Source: an uncultured Porphyromonas sp.
GTDB lineage: Bacteria; Bacteroidota; Bacteroidia; Bacteroidales; Porphyromonadaceae
Assembly (NCBI RefSeq): GCF_938046015.1
Contig: NZ_CALIXW010000007.1
Location: forward strand, 1-64,000
Length of the DNA stretch: 64,000 nt
Direction: 5' to 3'
A program made the translations under genes and the position numbers. The notes under the pieces are model-generated. The model saw nothing but the letters and a program-made list of their open reading frames with translations. It made no database searches and had not been told where the DNA came from. This document shows positions 17,044-26,335 of this stretch, piece by piece. The stretch's first letter is position 1, and each line of letters opens with the position of its first letter.

Positions 17044-18840
17044 TTAGTCGCCGATGAAGGTCGCATTGAGCACCTCGCGGTAGCTATTGAAGATGGCACT
17101 CTTGGAGATGAAGCCTAGGTAGTGACCCTCATCGTCGACGACGGGCATCTTCCACGCCTTGGTCTCGTCGAAGAGGCGCATTACCTTGGTCATTGGCATC
17201 GAGGCATAGACTTTGACCTCGGGCGTGACCATGAAGCGGCGCACGCGGTAGCGCTCGTAGAGCTCGGGGCGGAACATGATGTTGCGTACATTGTCCAGCT
17301 CCACGATCCCCACCAGCAGCCCCTGGCTATCGACGACGGGGAAGGAATTGCGATGGCTGACGCTGATGACGCGCACCATCTCCCCGAGGGTCATGTCGGG
17401 ACTGACGCGCTCGAAGTCCTGCTCCAGCACGTGCTCGACATTCATCAGCGTCAGCACAGCCGTATCCTTCTGATGCGTCAGCAGCTTGCCCTGCTCCGCC
17501 AGGCGCAGCGAGTAGATACTGTGCGGCATGAAGATACGTATCGTGGCGAAGGAGGTCAGCGACACCAGCATCAGCGGCAGGAAGAGGTTGTAGCCGCCCG
17601 AGAGCTCGGCGATGAGGAAGACCCCCGTCAAGGGGGCATGCATCACCCCAGCCATCAGGCCCGCCATCCCGAGCAGGATGTAGTTCTTCGGCGAGATAAA
17701 GACCTGCAGCGAGGAGAAGTAATTGACAAGGTAGGAGAAGATAAAGCCCGTGAGGCCGCCAGCAAAGAGCGTGGGGGCGAAGAGACCACCGCAGCCGCCG
17801 CCCGAGTTCGTCGCCACCGAGGCGAAGACCTTGAAGAGCAGCGTCAAGAGGAAGAAAGCAAAGACGACCCAATAGGAGCCGGCGAAGCCCTCGAAGAGGC
17901 TCCCCTCGAGGAGCTCGATATACTGCCCGTCCAGCAGCGTATTGATCGCATCATAGCCCTCGCCATAGAGCGGAGGGAAGAGGAAGATCAAGAGGGAGAG
18001 GATGGCTGCGGAGATGAAGTAGCGACGGCGACGGCTCTCCACCCGCTTGAAAGCACCCTCGATGCGGAACATCGTCTTGGAGAAATAGAGCGAGATCAGC
18101 CCACAGAGGATCCCCAGAAGGATCATCAGCGGGATGCGCTCTATATGATAGGGGTCTGTGGGGATGAACTGGAAGAGAATCTCCTTACCCGTGAGGATAT
18201 AGGCCACAGCGGCCGCGGAGACCGAGCTCACCAGCAGCGGCAGCACCGAGGCCATCGTCAGGTCCAGCAGCAGCACCTCGATGACGAAGACCAGCCCCGT
18301 GATGGGCGCCTTGAAGATGCCCCCAAGCGCACCAGCCACACCGCAGCCGATGAGCAGCATCAGGTTGCGCTGCTCGAGGCGGAAGAGGCGGCCGAAGTTC
18401 GACCCAATAGCCGCTCCCGTCAGTACGATGGGCGACTCTGCCCCGACCGAGCCCCCGAAGCCGATGGTGATAGCACTGGCCAGCAGCGAGGACCAGGTAT
18501 TGTGGGGCTTCAGCCGACTCTTGCGCTGGGAGATGGCACTCAGTACCTTCGTCACGCCGTGACTGATGTCATCGCGCACTACGTAGCGGACGAAGAGCAG
18601 CGACAGCAAGATCCCCAGCGCGGGTAGGATCAAGTAGAGGTAGCTGTGCTCGTCGATACCGAGCAGCAGGAAGCGCTCTATATGATGGATGATGAACTTG
18701 AGGAAGGCCGCCAGCAGCGCCATCGTGACGCCGATGGAGAGGCTAAGCAAGAGGATGAAGTAGCGCTCGCTGATATGCTGCTCGCGCCAAACGATGAGGC
18801 GCTCCAGCAGTGTGCGGCCTGTGGCTAGTCCGAGCTTCAT
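17044..18840 (-). CDS. ClC-family chloride channel or H+/Cl- antiporter with CBS pair
   Basis: This 598-residue membrane protein has about ten hydrophobic helices in the first 430 residues. It carries the ClC selectivity-filter motif GGSVGAESPIVLTGAAIGS, the later SGGGCGGLFAPTLFAGG and GVMHAPLTGVFLIAE. The C-terminal 130 residues form two CBS domains (SHRNSFPVVDSQGLLVGIV and KAWKMPVVDDEGHYLGFIS), which bind adenine nucleotides in relatives and tune gating. It may act in chloride or proton balance. Whether it is a channel or an exchanger depends on the gating and proton glutamates; the Glu in GAESP is present. It is encoded 18 bases after the threonylcarbamoyl-AMP synthase gene. Confidence 0.92.
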   Translation of the reverse strand: MKLGLATGRTLLERLIVWREQHISERYFILLLSLSIGVTMALLAAFLKFIIHHIERFLLLGIDEHSYLYLILPALGILLSLLFVRYVVRDDISHGVTKVLSAISQRKSRLKPHNTWSSLLASAITIGFGGSVGAESPIVLTGAAIGSNFGRLFRLEQRNLMLLIGCGVAGALGGIFKAPITGLVFVIEVLLLDLTMASVLPLLVSSVSAAAVAYILTGKEILFQFIPTDPYHIERIPLMILLGILCGLISLYFSKTMFRIEGAFKRVESRRRRYFISAAILSLLIFLFPPLYGEGYDAINTLLDGQYIELLEGSLFEGFAGSYWVVFAFFLLTLLFKVFASVATNSGGGCGGLFAPTLFAGGLTGFIFSYLVNYFSSLQVFISPKNYILLGMAGLMAGVMHAPLTGVFLIAELSGGYNLFLPLMLVSLTSFATIRIFMPHSIYSLRLAEQGKLLTHQKDTAVLTLMNVEHVLEQDFERVSPDMTLGEMVRVISVSHRNSFPVVDSQGLLVGIVELDNVRNIMFRPELYERYRVRRFMVTPEVKVYASMPMTKVMRLFDETKAWKMPVVDDEGHYLGFISKSAIFNSYREVLNATFIGD

Positions 18841-18858
18841 GAGGCGATAGCTAGCGGG

Positions 18859-19452
18859 CTAGGGACGGATGACCTTGACCTCTCCCGAGGGACCCAGCAT
18901 GATGATCTGCGAGGGCTGGCTAGGGGTCTTATCCGTCTGACGATAGCGTACGACGTAGTCCACGCCCTCGCGGATCGCGGGGCTAATCCCGTCGAAGAAG
19001 AGTGGCGTAGGGTCGCCGCTGATATTGGCCGAGGTCGAGACGATGGGACGACGTAGGCGGCGACAGAGGGCGGAGGAGAACTTCTCCCGGCTCTGCCTAA
19101 TGCCGAGGCTCTGCCCCTCGCCTAGCAGCGAGGGCGCCACCCCCTTAGCTCCCTGATAGATGATGGTGATGGGACGCACCGCCAGCTCCATGAGGTCGTA
19201 GGCCACATCGGGCACGGGACCGACGATGGACTCCAGTGGGTAGGTCTCGTCGATGAGTACGAGCATGCTCTTGCTATCGGCACGCTGCTTGAGCTCATAG
19301 ATGCGGCGCACGGCCTCCTCATTGGTCGCGTCGCAGCCGATGCCCCATACCGTATCGGTAGGATATAGGATGATACCGCCGCGGCGCAGCGTCTCTACGG
19401 CCTGCGCTAGGTCCTCGGGGGCGTAGAGCTCCTCGTCCTTAGTCTTCTTCAT
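18859..19452 (-). CDS. tsaC: Threonylcarbamoyl-AMP synthase (Sua5/YciO/YrdC family)
   Basis: Makes threonylcarbamoyl-AMP from threonine, bicarbonate and ATP for the t6A37 tRNA modification. The protein is 197 residues, the short YrdC type without the Sua5 C-terminal domain. Family motifs are GGIILYPTDTVWGIGCDATN near residue 30, KQRADSKSMLVLI (the KxR...K nucleotide site) and RPIVSTSANISGDPTP. It overlaps the 3' end of thiL by 14 bases. A YciO-type protein of unknown function is the alternative, but the KRADSK and SANISG motifs fit the synthase well. Confidence 0.85.
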   Translation of the reverse strand: MKKTKDEELYAPEDLAQAVETLRRGGIILYPTDTVWGIGCDATNEEAVRRIYELKQRADSKSMLVLIDETYPLESIVGPVPDVAYDLMELAVRPITIIYQGAKGVAPSLLGEGQSLGIRQSREKFSSALCRRLRRPIVSTSANISGDPTPLFFDGISPAIREGVDYVVRYRQTDKTPSQPSQIIMLGPSGEVKVIRP

Positions 19453-20530
19453 GAGCCTTGTCTGTAGCTTGGTCCTTAGTATCGATAGCCGTCACGCCCG
19501 CAGCCTCCTCAGGCCAGCCCTGGGCGCGTAGCTTGATCTCTGCCCCATCGGGCGTGACGAGGTAGCAGCCTGCTGCAGCGTCCGTGACGTGCCCGATGAC
19601 ATGTACCCCCTCCAGCGTGCGGATGCGGTCCAGCTCGCCGAGCGGCAGGGTGAAGATGAGCTCGAAGTCCTCGCCGCCGCTCAGGGCGACGGTCGTCGTC
19701 GACATACCGAGCTCCTCGGCCATGCTGGCCGTCTCGACGTCGATGGGCAGGCGCTCCTCGTAAATGCGTATCCCTACGCCGCTTTCCTTAGCTAGGTGAA
19801 GCAGTTCGCTCGCCAGACCATCGCTGCTATCTATCATTGCGGTCGGGCGCAGTCCCCCCTCCTGCAGCTGGCGGATGATGTCCTGCCGTGCCTCGGGGCG
19901 TAGCTGGCGCTCTAGGATGTACTCGCGCCCAGCGAAGTCAGGGTCAAAGTCGCCCGTCTGCCCCGCGAAGACGCGCTTCTCACGCTCCAGCAGCTGCAGT
20001 CCCATGAAGGCCGCACCAAGGTTCCCGCTGACGCAGATGAGGTCGGTAGGCTGTGCCCCGCTGCGACGCGTCGCCTCGCCCTTAGCCACGATGCCGAGGC
20101 AAGTGATGCTCAGGCACAGCCCCGTGAGGCTGGAGCTGGTATCGCCGCCGATGAGGTCCACCCCATAGCGGTCGCAGGCTAGGCGTAGCCCCGCATAGAG
20201 CTCCTCTAGATCCTCCAGCGCGAAGCGCGCCGACACGCCGAGCGAGACGGTGAGCTGCTGCGGGTGCCCGTACATCGCGTAAATATCGGAGAAGCTGGAG
20301 ACGGCAGCCTTGTATCCGAGGTGCTTCAGCGGGGTGTAGGTGAGGTCGAAGTGGATGCCCTCCAGCAGGAGGTCCGTCGTGACGAGGGTCTCGGTGCCCT
20401 CGGGGTAGGCTACGATGGCGGCATCATCGCCGACACCGAGCACGGTCGTGTCGTTATGCTTGGGCAGCCCCTGAGTCAGGTGGCGTATAAGGCCGAACTC
20501 CCCGAGCTCGGCCAACTCTGTTCTCTGCAT
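19439..20530 (-). CDS. thiL: Thiamine-monophosphate kinase
   Basis: Phosphorylates thiamine phosphate to thiamine diphosphate with ATP, the last step of cofactor synthesis. The 363 residues show the PurM/ThiL fold: GVGDDAAIV at 32-40, TTDLLLEGIHFDL, GDTSSS, and AMIDSSDGLASELLHLAKES; ALSGGEDFELIFTLP is the late metal/substrate motif. There is no TPP riboswitch or other thi gene nearby, so it appears to be a housekeeping member of the sppA-lpxK run. It lies 31 bases after lpxK. Confidence 0.93.
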   Translation of the reverse strand: MQRTELAELGEFGLIRHLTQGLPKHNDTTVLGVGDDAAIVAYPEGTETLVTTDLLLEGIHFDLTYTPLKHLGYKAAVSSFSDIYAMYGHPQQLTVSLGVSARFALEDLEELYAGLRLACDRYGVDLIGGDTSSSLTGLCLSITCLGIVAKGEATRRSGAQPTDLICVSGNLGAAFMGLQLLEREKRVFAGQTGDFDPDFAGREYILERQLRPEARQDIIRQLQEGGLRPTAMIDSSDGLASELLHLAKESGVGIRIYEERLPIDVETASMAEELGMSTTTVALSGGEDFELIFTLPLGELDRIRTLEGVHVIGHVTDAAAGCYLVTPDGAEIKLRAQGWPEEAAGVTAIDTKDQATDKAHEED

Positions 20531-20561
20531 CTAGATGCTTGACTTACTTAGTTCGTACTGC

Positions 20562-21668
20562 TCAGCGTCTGAGCGCTGGCGGGAGAGCACTGGCCGCACG
20601 CTGCAGCATCTGCTCGAAGGCCTCCCGCTGGTAAAGGATCTCCGTCCGTATGGGGAGATAGTATAGGTGGTCGACCAGCTCGTCGGGCAGCTTGTCCTGA
20701 AGCTCCACGAGACGTACGGCATCCTTCTCCGTCGTCATCAGGTAGAGCGGGTCGGGACTCTCGGCACGCAGCGCCTCATAGCGCTGTGCGATGGCGGCGA
20801 GGTCCCGCGAGCGGTAGCTGTGGTGGTCGGGATAGACGAGGCGCTCGACGAGGCGGTACTTGCTCTCGAGGTAGCTATGGAAGCTCTGCGGCGCGGCGAT
20901 CCCCGAGAGGGCCACGAGGCGCACTCCGTCGGGCAGCTCGCCGCCGCGATGGGAGGAGGCCGTGCCCGCTAGGCTGCGTAGCCTGTGGGGACGATGGTAG
21001 CAGATGTGCGAGAAGAAGATCTGCTGATGCGGATAGAGCGCGAGGTTGCGCTGCATGATACGCATCTGGATGGGCGACATATCCTCGGGGCACTTCGTCA
21101 TGATGATGCAGTCGGCACGGTAGCGGGCTGAGGCAGGCTCACGCAGATTGCCTGCGGGCAGCAGGGCGTCCTCGTGCAGCTCGCGGCTGGCATCGACCAG
21201 GAGGATGCTGAAGGACGGGTGCACGTAGCGGTGCTGGAAGCCATCGTCCAGCAGTACCACCTCGGGGCGCTCGGCCTCGGGCAAGGCCATCAGGTAGCGC
21301 ATCGCCCTGCGGCGGTCGCCGTCGACGATGAGGCGCACCTCAGGATACTTGAGGCTCAGCTGCTTCGGCTCATCGCCTATCTGCTGCACGCTGGCCCCTG
21401 GAGTGACGTCCTGCAGCCCGCGGCTGGAGCGCTTGTAGCCGCGACTGATGACGGCCAGGCGGTAGCTCGGACGCAGCAGCTCGATGATCAGCTCGATGTG
21501 CGGCGTCTTGCCCGTGCCTCCGACAGTGATGTTGCCTACACAGATCAGCGGGATGTCGTAGTGGTGCTCCCGCAGCAGCCCGCTATTGAAGAGGTAGTTG
21601 CGGAGGCTTACCCCAGCGCCGTAGACGAGGGAGCAGAGCTTGAGGATGGGGTTATCGCGGCGCTGCAT
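20562..21668 (-). CDS. lpxK: Tetraacyldisaccharide 4'-kinase (lipid A synthesis)
   Basis: Adds the 4'-phosphate to the lipid A precursor disaccharide on the inner face of the inner membrane. The 368 residues begin with a short hydrophobic N-terminus (LCSLVYGAGVSLRNYLFN) typical of LpxK, then a P-loop GGTGKTPH at 50-57, and DDGFQHRYVHP, the LpxK motif holding the catalytic Asp. ALSGIAAPQSFHSYLE and TEKDAVRL near the C-terminus also match. It starts 33 bases after sppA ends. Confidence 0.95.
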   Translation of the reverse strand: MQRRDNPILKLCSLVYGAGVSLRNYLFNSGLLREHHYDIPLICVGNITVGGTGKTPHIELIIELLRPSYRLAVISRGYKRSSRGLQDVTPGASVQQIGDEPKQLSLKYPEVRLIVDGDRRRAMRYLMALPEAERPEVVLLDDGFQHRYVHPSFSILLVDASRELHEDALLPAGNLREPASARYRADCIIMTKCPEDMSPIQMRIMQRNLALYPHQQIFFSHICYHRPHRLRSLAGTASSHRGGELPDGVRLVALSGIAAPQSFHSYLESKYRLVERLVYPDHHSYRSRDLAAIAQRYEALRAESPDPLYLMTTEKDAVRLVELQDKLPDELVDHLYYLPIRTEILYQREAFEQMLQRAASALPPALRR

Positions 21669-21701
21669 AGCAGGAAGCTGTGGGGGCTAGCAGGCTAAGG
21701 C

Positions 21702-23528
21702 TTAGTAAGGTGTCGTGCCGTAGGGCAGACGAGCCTGGATGCCTGAATAGGTGGTGAGCTGACGCATCAAGAGGCTGACGCGGCGCTCTTCCTCGGTCAT
21801 GAACTTAGCACGCAGGCGGGCCACGAAGCTATCGGAGGTCTCGCTGGAGAAGAGCTGCTCCCAAAGGCTGCGGGAGGTCTCCCCATAGTTCACACGGTAG
21901 TTCTTGCTGATGCCAGCGAGCTTGGCGGCCAGCTGGATGGCAGTGTCGAGCCCGCCGAGCTCATCGACGAGGCCAAGCTCCTTGGCCTTCGATCCCAGCC
22001 ATACGCGACCCTGACCGACTTTATCCACCGAGTCAATGGGCATGTCACGCCCCTCGCTGACACGGCTGAGGAAGGTGCGGTAGCCACGCTCGACCATACG
22101 CTGCACAGCGCTCCGCGCCTCGGGACTAAGCCCCTGCAGCTGGAAGCCGAAGAAGCTCGCATCGAGTACCCCTGCATAGGGAGAGGTCTTGACGACGTCC
22201 ATCGACAGCCCAAGACGCTGCGCCAGCGCCGAGGCGTCAGGGATGATGCCGAAGATACCGATCGACCCCGTCAAGGTCATGGGGCTAGCGACGATGGCAT
22301 CCGCTGCCGAGGCGACGTAGTAGCCCCCCGAGGCTGCGAGGTCTCCCATGGAGACGACGACGGGCATCTTCTTCTTGAGGCGGCGTATCTCGTGCCAGAT
22401 AGCCTCGCTGAGGAAGGCACTACCGCCAGGGCTGTTGATACGCAGTACAAGGGCCTTCGCCTTGCCCTCCTCGGCGACTCGCTTGAGGTCCTGAGCCAGC
22501 TGCTCACCGATCCCCTCACCATAGGAGCTGCCCGACATGATGTCGCCCTCGGCATAGAGGACGGTGATCTCGGGAGCATCACGTAGCGGACGACGCTCCT
22601 CGGGCTGCGCTACGAGATCCGCGAGACTGACCTGGTGCAGGGCCTTGGGGGACTTGACCCCTACAAGGCGGCTAATGATGTCCTCCATATCGAGGCGGAA
22701 GACTAGGCTATCGACAAGACGATAGCGCAGTAGCTCACGTGCCTCATCGAAGGCGCGTCCCATACTGGCAAAGGTCTGCAGGCTCTCGACCGAAATACGC
22801 CGTGCAGACGCAATCCCCTGAAGCATGTGCTCCCATACGCCCTCGAGGTACACGCGCGTCTGCTCCTTGTTGGGCTCGCTGCGCTGATCGAGGATGTAGG
22901 GCTCGACGGCCCCCTTGTAGGTGCCCACCTTGAAGACCTCGGCCTTGATCCCGAGCTTGTCCAGCGCCTGACGCATCATCACTGTGCTGCTGGCGAGCCC
23001 GACGAGGTTCACCGAGCCCTCGGGGTTGATGTAGATCTTGTCCGCTGCCGTAGCTAGGTAATAGGCGCGCTGGTCGTAGCTGTCGCCATAGGCGTAGACG
23101 AACTTCCCCGATTTCTTGAAGTCCTGGAGTGCCGTACGCAGCTCGTCGATAGACGCCAGTCCCGCGTTGAGGGACTCTACGTTGAGGTAGATCCCCTTGA
23201 TCTTATCGCTAGCCTTAGCCCTACGTATTCCCTCGATGGCCTGTGTCAGTGAGACGGGCTGACTGCCTTTCTTGCCAGGCAGGTACTGCATCCAGTCATC
23301 GGTGGTCACGATCTCCCGTAGGTCCGCCAGGTCAATGCGCAGAACGCTGTTAGACGCCAGCTCAGGCACCCGTGAGGAGGGACTCGGGATCATCATCGCA
23401 ATAAGGACGAAGAAGAACACGATCGCCAGCCCACAGGCGATGATGTGTGCACCGAGGAAGCCCAAGAAGGCAGCTAGGACCGTTTTCCCAAAGCTGAGTG
23501 GTTTACGTGGAAGTGGGGTTATATCCAT
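21702..23528 (-). CDS. sppA: Signal peptide peptidase SppA, 67-kDa type
   Basis: This membrane-bound serine protease degrades cleaved signal peptides. The start chosen is ATG 23528 (MDITPLPRKP), giving 608 residues; ten upstream codons have no family match. A single N-terminal membrane helix (about 20-45) anchors two tandem S49 domains. The catalytic Lys-Ser dyad fits K164 (ATAADKIYINPEG) and S400 (LAASGGYYVASAAD), which lie in separate halves as in the E. coli enzyme. It is the first gene of the run sppA-lpxK-thiL-tsaC, preceded by a TATATTTG box. Confidence 0.93.
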   Translation of the reverse strand: MDITPLPRKPLSFGKTVLAAFLGFLGAHIIACGLAIVFFFVLIAMMIPSPSSRVPELASNSVLRIDLADLREIVTTDDWMQYLPGKKGSQPVSLTQAIEGIRRAKASDKIKGIYLNVESLNAGLASIDELRTALQDFKKSGKFVYAYGDSYDQRAYYLATAADKIYINPEGSVNLVGLASSTVMMRQALDKLGIKAEVFKVGTYKGAVEPYILDQRSEPNKEQTRVYLEGVWEHMLQGIASARRISVESLQTFASMGRAFDEARELLRYRLVDSLVFRLDMEDIISRLVGVKSPKALHQVSLADLVAQPEERRPLRDAPEITVLYAEGDIMSGSSYGEGIGEQLAQDLKRVAEEGKAKALVLRINSPGGSAFLSEAIWHEIRRLKKKMPVVVSMGDLAASGGYYVASAADAIVASPMTLTGSIGIFGIIPDASALAQRLGLSMDVVKTSPYAGVLDASFFGFQLQGLSPEARSAVQRMVERGYRTFLSRVSEGRDMPIDSVDKVGQGRVWLGSKAKELGLVDELGGLDTAIQLAAKLAGISKNYRVNYGETSRSLWEQLFSSETSDSFVARLRAKFMTEEERRVSLLMRQLTTYSGIQARLPYGTTPY

Positions 23529-23555
23529 GATCAAAGGGGCATAAATGCGTGTGTA

Positions 23556-23563
23556 CAAATATA
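23556..23563 (-). promoter_or_regulatory. sppA -7 promoter box
   Basis: The minus strand reads TATATTTG 28 bases ahead of the sppA start, matching TAnnTTTG. It probably drives the whole sppA-to-rluD run. Confidence 0.5.
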
Positions 23564-23913
23564 CTGATTTATCCCTATAGTCCTTATCACCCTGCTCTGA
23601 GCTAAGGCTCCATAAGCACTAGGGTAAGAGAGCTCCCCTTTGGAATTTATGGATGGGTTCAAGAGCAAGCTCAGCAGCCCCGACTTCTGACTTACCTAGG
23701 CAAGGAGCAGCAACACTAGCGAGTAAGCGGCGACAAGCTGGCTGGAGAGGTGAGGTAATCGTAGGTCAGCACCACCAAGCCATAGGGCTGAATGAGCAGA
23801 GTAGTCTGGGGCGCGGAGTGCAGAGATTGGGCAGGACGACGTAGTGACTGATACGAGGGCTTGGCAAGCAGCTGGGAGAGCCCAGTGAGGGCTTTGCTGG
23901 CGGGGTGGGGTGG
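23564..23913. other. Intergenic stretch with no recognised feature
   Basis: About 350 bases between sppA and the DUF6122 gene. Short ORFs on both strands lack family character or coding bias. No repeat, hairpin with T run, or RNA gene was seen. Confidence 0.5.
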
Positions 23914-24282
23914 CTAGAGGGAGAGGCGGCCGTCGAGAAGGCGCCAGAGGACAAAGTCCTGCCAGTCGGTGAAGATATGTAGGCACAGACCTACCCCCAG
24001 CACCCGTAGCCACCACGGCCAGCCGAGGCGCCCGTAGGGCAGCACACAGAGCAGCGCGTACAGCAGCACAAAGGGCCAGGAGTGCAGCAGGTGGAAGCCC
24101 ACACTACAGCGCTCAGGGTCGAAGATCGGCCGCACCAGCAGATGATCGAGGTCGATCGCCATCGTCGCGAGCAGCAGCAGATATACGCGGAGGCGCGAGC
24201 GCTTGGGCCACAGCGCGGCTAGGAAGTAAGGTGCGACGAGGTGCAGCCCGTAGTGGGCGAGGAGCTTGAGTAGTGGGAGCAT
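23914..24282 (-). CDS. DUF6122-like small membrane protein
   Basis: A 122-residue protein with four probable membrane helices. It has the block ATMAIDLDHLLVRPIFDPERC followed by SVGFHLLHSWPFVLLY and ends with a helix plus HIFTDWQDFVLWRLL. The Asp-Leu-Asp-His, FHLLHS and HIFTD motifs, with conserved Asp and His near the membrane, match DUF6122 proteins of Bacteroidetes and resemble the metal-dependent hydrolase YdjM/DUF457 class, whose function is not established. It is probably transcribed alone from a TATCTTTG box 29 bases upstream. Confidence 0.7.
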   Translation of the reverse strand: MLPLLKLLAHYGLHLVAPYFLAALWPKRSRLRVYLLLLATMAIDLDHLLVRPIFDPERCSVGFHLLHSWPFVLLYALLCVLPYGRLGWPWWLRVLGVGLCLHIFTDWQDFVLWRLLDGRLSL

Positions 24283-24289
24283 AGATGGG

Positions 24290-24515
24290 GCTATTGCTTA
24301 GGCTTCGTACCAAAGATACGCAAGATGCACTATAGCGCTGAGCGGACGACGCTCTTTGCCTAATGCTTAGGACTTGGAGGACGGTGCGTAAGATGTATCA
24401 TAGCACGTAGGGGCTGGTACCCTTTGCCTCGTGTTTAGGGCTGGAGACTGTGCGTAAGATGCGCCATAGTGACGAGCAGGCGGCATCTCTTACCTTAATA
24501 TATAGAGCTAGGACG
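24290..24515. repeat. Degenerate tandem repeat, unit about 67 bp
   Basis: Three copies start at CGCAAGATGCACTATAG (24319), CGTAAGATGTATCATAG (24387) and CGTAAGATGCGCCATAG (24453), 68 and 66 bases apart. A partial unit end (TTGCTTAGGCTTCG) precedes the first. Each unit also contains CTTTGCCT and a TTAGG-CTGGA block. It occupies most of the gap between groEL and the DUF6122 gene. Confidence 0.7.
24311..24318 (-). promoter_or_regulatory. Putative -7 box of the DUF6122 gene
   Basis: The minus strand reads TATCTTTG 29 bases ahead of the start codon. It lies at the edge of the 67-bp tandem repeat. Confidence 0.4.
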
Positions 24516-24565
24516 AAAGGGGGGCCGCAAGTACTCCTTATATGTCCAGCTAGGGAAAAGCAGCA

Positions 24566-24615
24566 CCGCGGGCGCTCGCAGAGGCCTCGGGAGAGGACTA
24601 GGCGAGCGCCCGCGG
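24566..24615 (-). terminator. groES-groEL terminator
   Basis: A 14-bp perfect GC-rich stem (24566-24579 with 24602-24615), 29 bases past the groEL stop, is followed on the minus strand by TGCTGCTTTTCCC. The T run is short. Confidence 0.55.
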
Positions 24616-24643
24616 CGCTTAGCGTTTTGGGGTCGGGGAGGGA

Positions 24644-26281
24644 CTACATCATGCCGCCCATACCCCCCATAGCGGGGTTCATGGCAGGCATAGCAGAGCC
24701 TTCCTCCTTCTTGTCAGCGATGACGCACTCCGTCGTGAGGAACATGCCCGCGATGGAGGCTGCGTTCTCCAGAGCGACACGCGTGACCTTAGCAGGGTCG
24801 ATGACGCCCGAGGTGTAGAGGTTCTCGAACTTGTCCTGACGCGCGTTGTAGCCGAAGTCACCTTCGCCATCCTTGACGCGCTGTACGATGACAGCCCCTT
24901 CCTTACCGGCGTTGGTCACGATCTGGCGCAGGGGTTCCTCGATGGCGCGGCGGATGATCTCGATACCCGTCGTCTCGTCTTCGTTCTCTCCGACGAGGCC
25001 TTCAAGGGCACGGACAGCACGCAGGTAGGCCGTACCGCCCCCAGGGACGGTGCCCTCCTCGACGGCGGCACGCGTAGCGCTGAGCGCATCGTCGACGCGG
25101 TCCTTCTTCTCCTTCATCTCTACTTCGCTAGGCGCACCTACGTAGAGGACAGCCACGCCACCAGAGAGCTTGGCTAGGCGCTCCTGGAGCTTCTCACGGT
25201 CGTAGTCGGAGCTGGTGTTAGCGATCTGAGCCTTGATCTGAGCTGCGCGCTCGCGGATAGCCTCCTTGTCACCTGCGCCGTTGACGATGGTCGTATTGTC
25301 CTTGTCCACGCTGACCTTCTCTGCCTTGCCGAGCATCTCGAGGGTCACAGCGTCGATCTTCAGGCCAGTCTCCTCGCTGATGACTACGCCGCCCGTGAGG
25401 ATGGCGATATCCTGAAGCATAGCCTTGCGGCGGTCGCCGAAGCCAGGAGCCTTGACGGCACAGACCTTGAGGCCACCACGCAGGCGGTTCACGACGAGCG
25501 TAGCCAGCGCCTCGCTATCGATGTCCTCGGCGATGATCAGTAGGGGACGGCCCGTCTGGACGGTCTGCTCGAGGATGGGGAGGATCTCCTTGAGCGTAGA
25601 GATCTTCTTGTCGTAGATGAGCAGGTAGGGGTTCTCCAGCTGCGCCTCCATCTTCTCGGAGTTGGTCACGAAGTAAGGGGAGATGTAGCCGCGATCGAAC
25701 TGCATGCCCTCGACTACCTCTACGGTCGTCTCGATGCCCTTGGCCTCCTCGACGGTGATGACACCTTCCTTGCTGACCTTGCGCATCGCCTCGGCGATGA
25801 GCTGACCGATCTGTTCGTCACCGTTGGCCGAGATCTTAGCCACGTGCTCGATCTTCTCGAAGTCGTCGCCGACCTCCTGTGCCATGGAGCGGATCTCGCT
25901 GACGATCTTCGCTACGGCCTTATCGATACCGCGCTTGAGGTCCATGGGGTTGGCCCCTGCGGTGACGTTCTTGAGCCCGACGCCGATGATACTCTGGGCG
26001 AGGATGGTGGCGGTCGTGGTGCCGTCACCCGCATCGTCGTTGGTCTTCGAGGCTACCTCCTTGACGAGCTGAGCGCCCATGTTCTCGAAGGGGTCCTCCA
26101 GCTCTACCTCCTTGGCCACGGACACGCCGTCCTTGGTGATGTGGGGTGCGCCGTAGGTCTTGGAGAGGATGACGTTGCGCCCCTTGGGGCCGAGGGTTAC
26201 CTTGACGGCGTTAGCTAGGGCGTCTACGCCACGCTTGAGGCTCTCGCGAGCCTCTATGTCGAACTTAATTTCCTTTGCCAT
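24644..26281 (-). CDS. groL: Chaperonin GroEL (60 kDa)
   Basis: ATP-driven folding chamber that works with GroES in the cytoplasm. The 545 residues match the family's usual length: MAKEIKFDIEARESLKRGVD at the start, the ATP site VTLGPKGRNV and DGTTTATILA, GVAVLYVGAPSEVEMKEKKD, and a GGM-type tail MNPAMGGMGGMM. It follows groES by 54 bases. No CIRCE element (TTAGCACTC-N9-GAGTGCTAA) was seen upstream of the pair. Confidence 0.98.
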   Translation of the reverse strand: MAKEIKFDIEARESLKRGVDALANAVKVTLGPKGRNVILSKTYGAPHITKDGVSVAKEVELEDPFENMGAQLVKEVASKTNDDAGDGTTTATILAQSIIGVGLKNVTAGANPMDLKRGIDKAVAKIVSEIRSMAQEVGDDFEKIEHVAKISANGDEQIGQLIAEAMRKVSKEGVITVEEAKGIETTVEVVEGMQFDRGYISPYFVTNSEKMEAQLENPYLLIYDKKISTLKEILPILEQTVQTGRPLLIIAEDIDSEALATLVVNRLRGGLKVCAVKAPGFGDRRKAMLQDIAILTGGVVISEETGLKIDAVTLEMLGKAEKVSVDKDNTTIVNGAGDKEAIRERAAQIKAQIANTSSDYDREKLQERLAKLSGGVAVLYVGAPSEVEMKEKKDRVDDALSATRAAVEEGTVPGGGTAYLRAVRALEGLVGENEDETTGIEIIRRAIEEPLRQIVTNAGKEGAVIVQRVKDGEGDFGYNARQDKFENLYTSGVIDPAKVTRVALENAASIAGMFLTTECVIADKKEEGSAMPAMNPAMGGMGGMM

Positions 26282-26335
26282 GATCTTGTATGCTTGGATA
26301 GCTGTGTACTTCTATGTGTCTGCTGTGCTGCGGGG

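Noticed and set aside
17122..18627. A 501-codon plus-strand ORF.
   Set aside because: Antisense to the ClC gene; strongly Gln/His/Glu-biased and with no family.
19439..20530. A TPP riboswitch controlling thiL.
   Set aside because: thiL lies inside a gene run 31 bases after lpxK; there is no room for, or trace of, the thi box.
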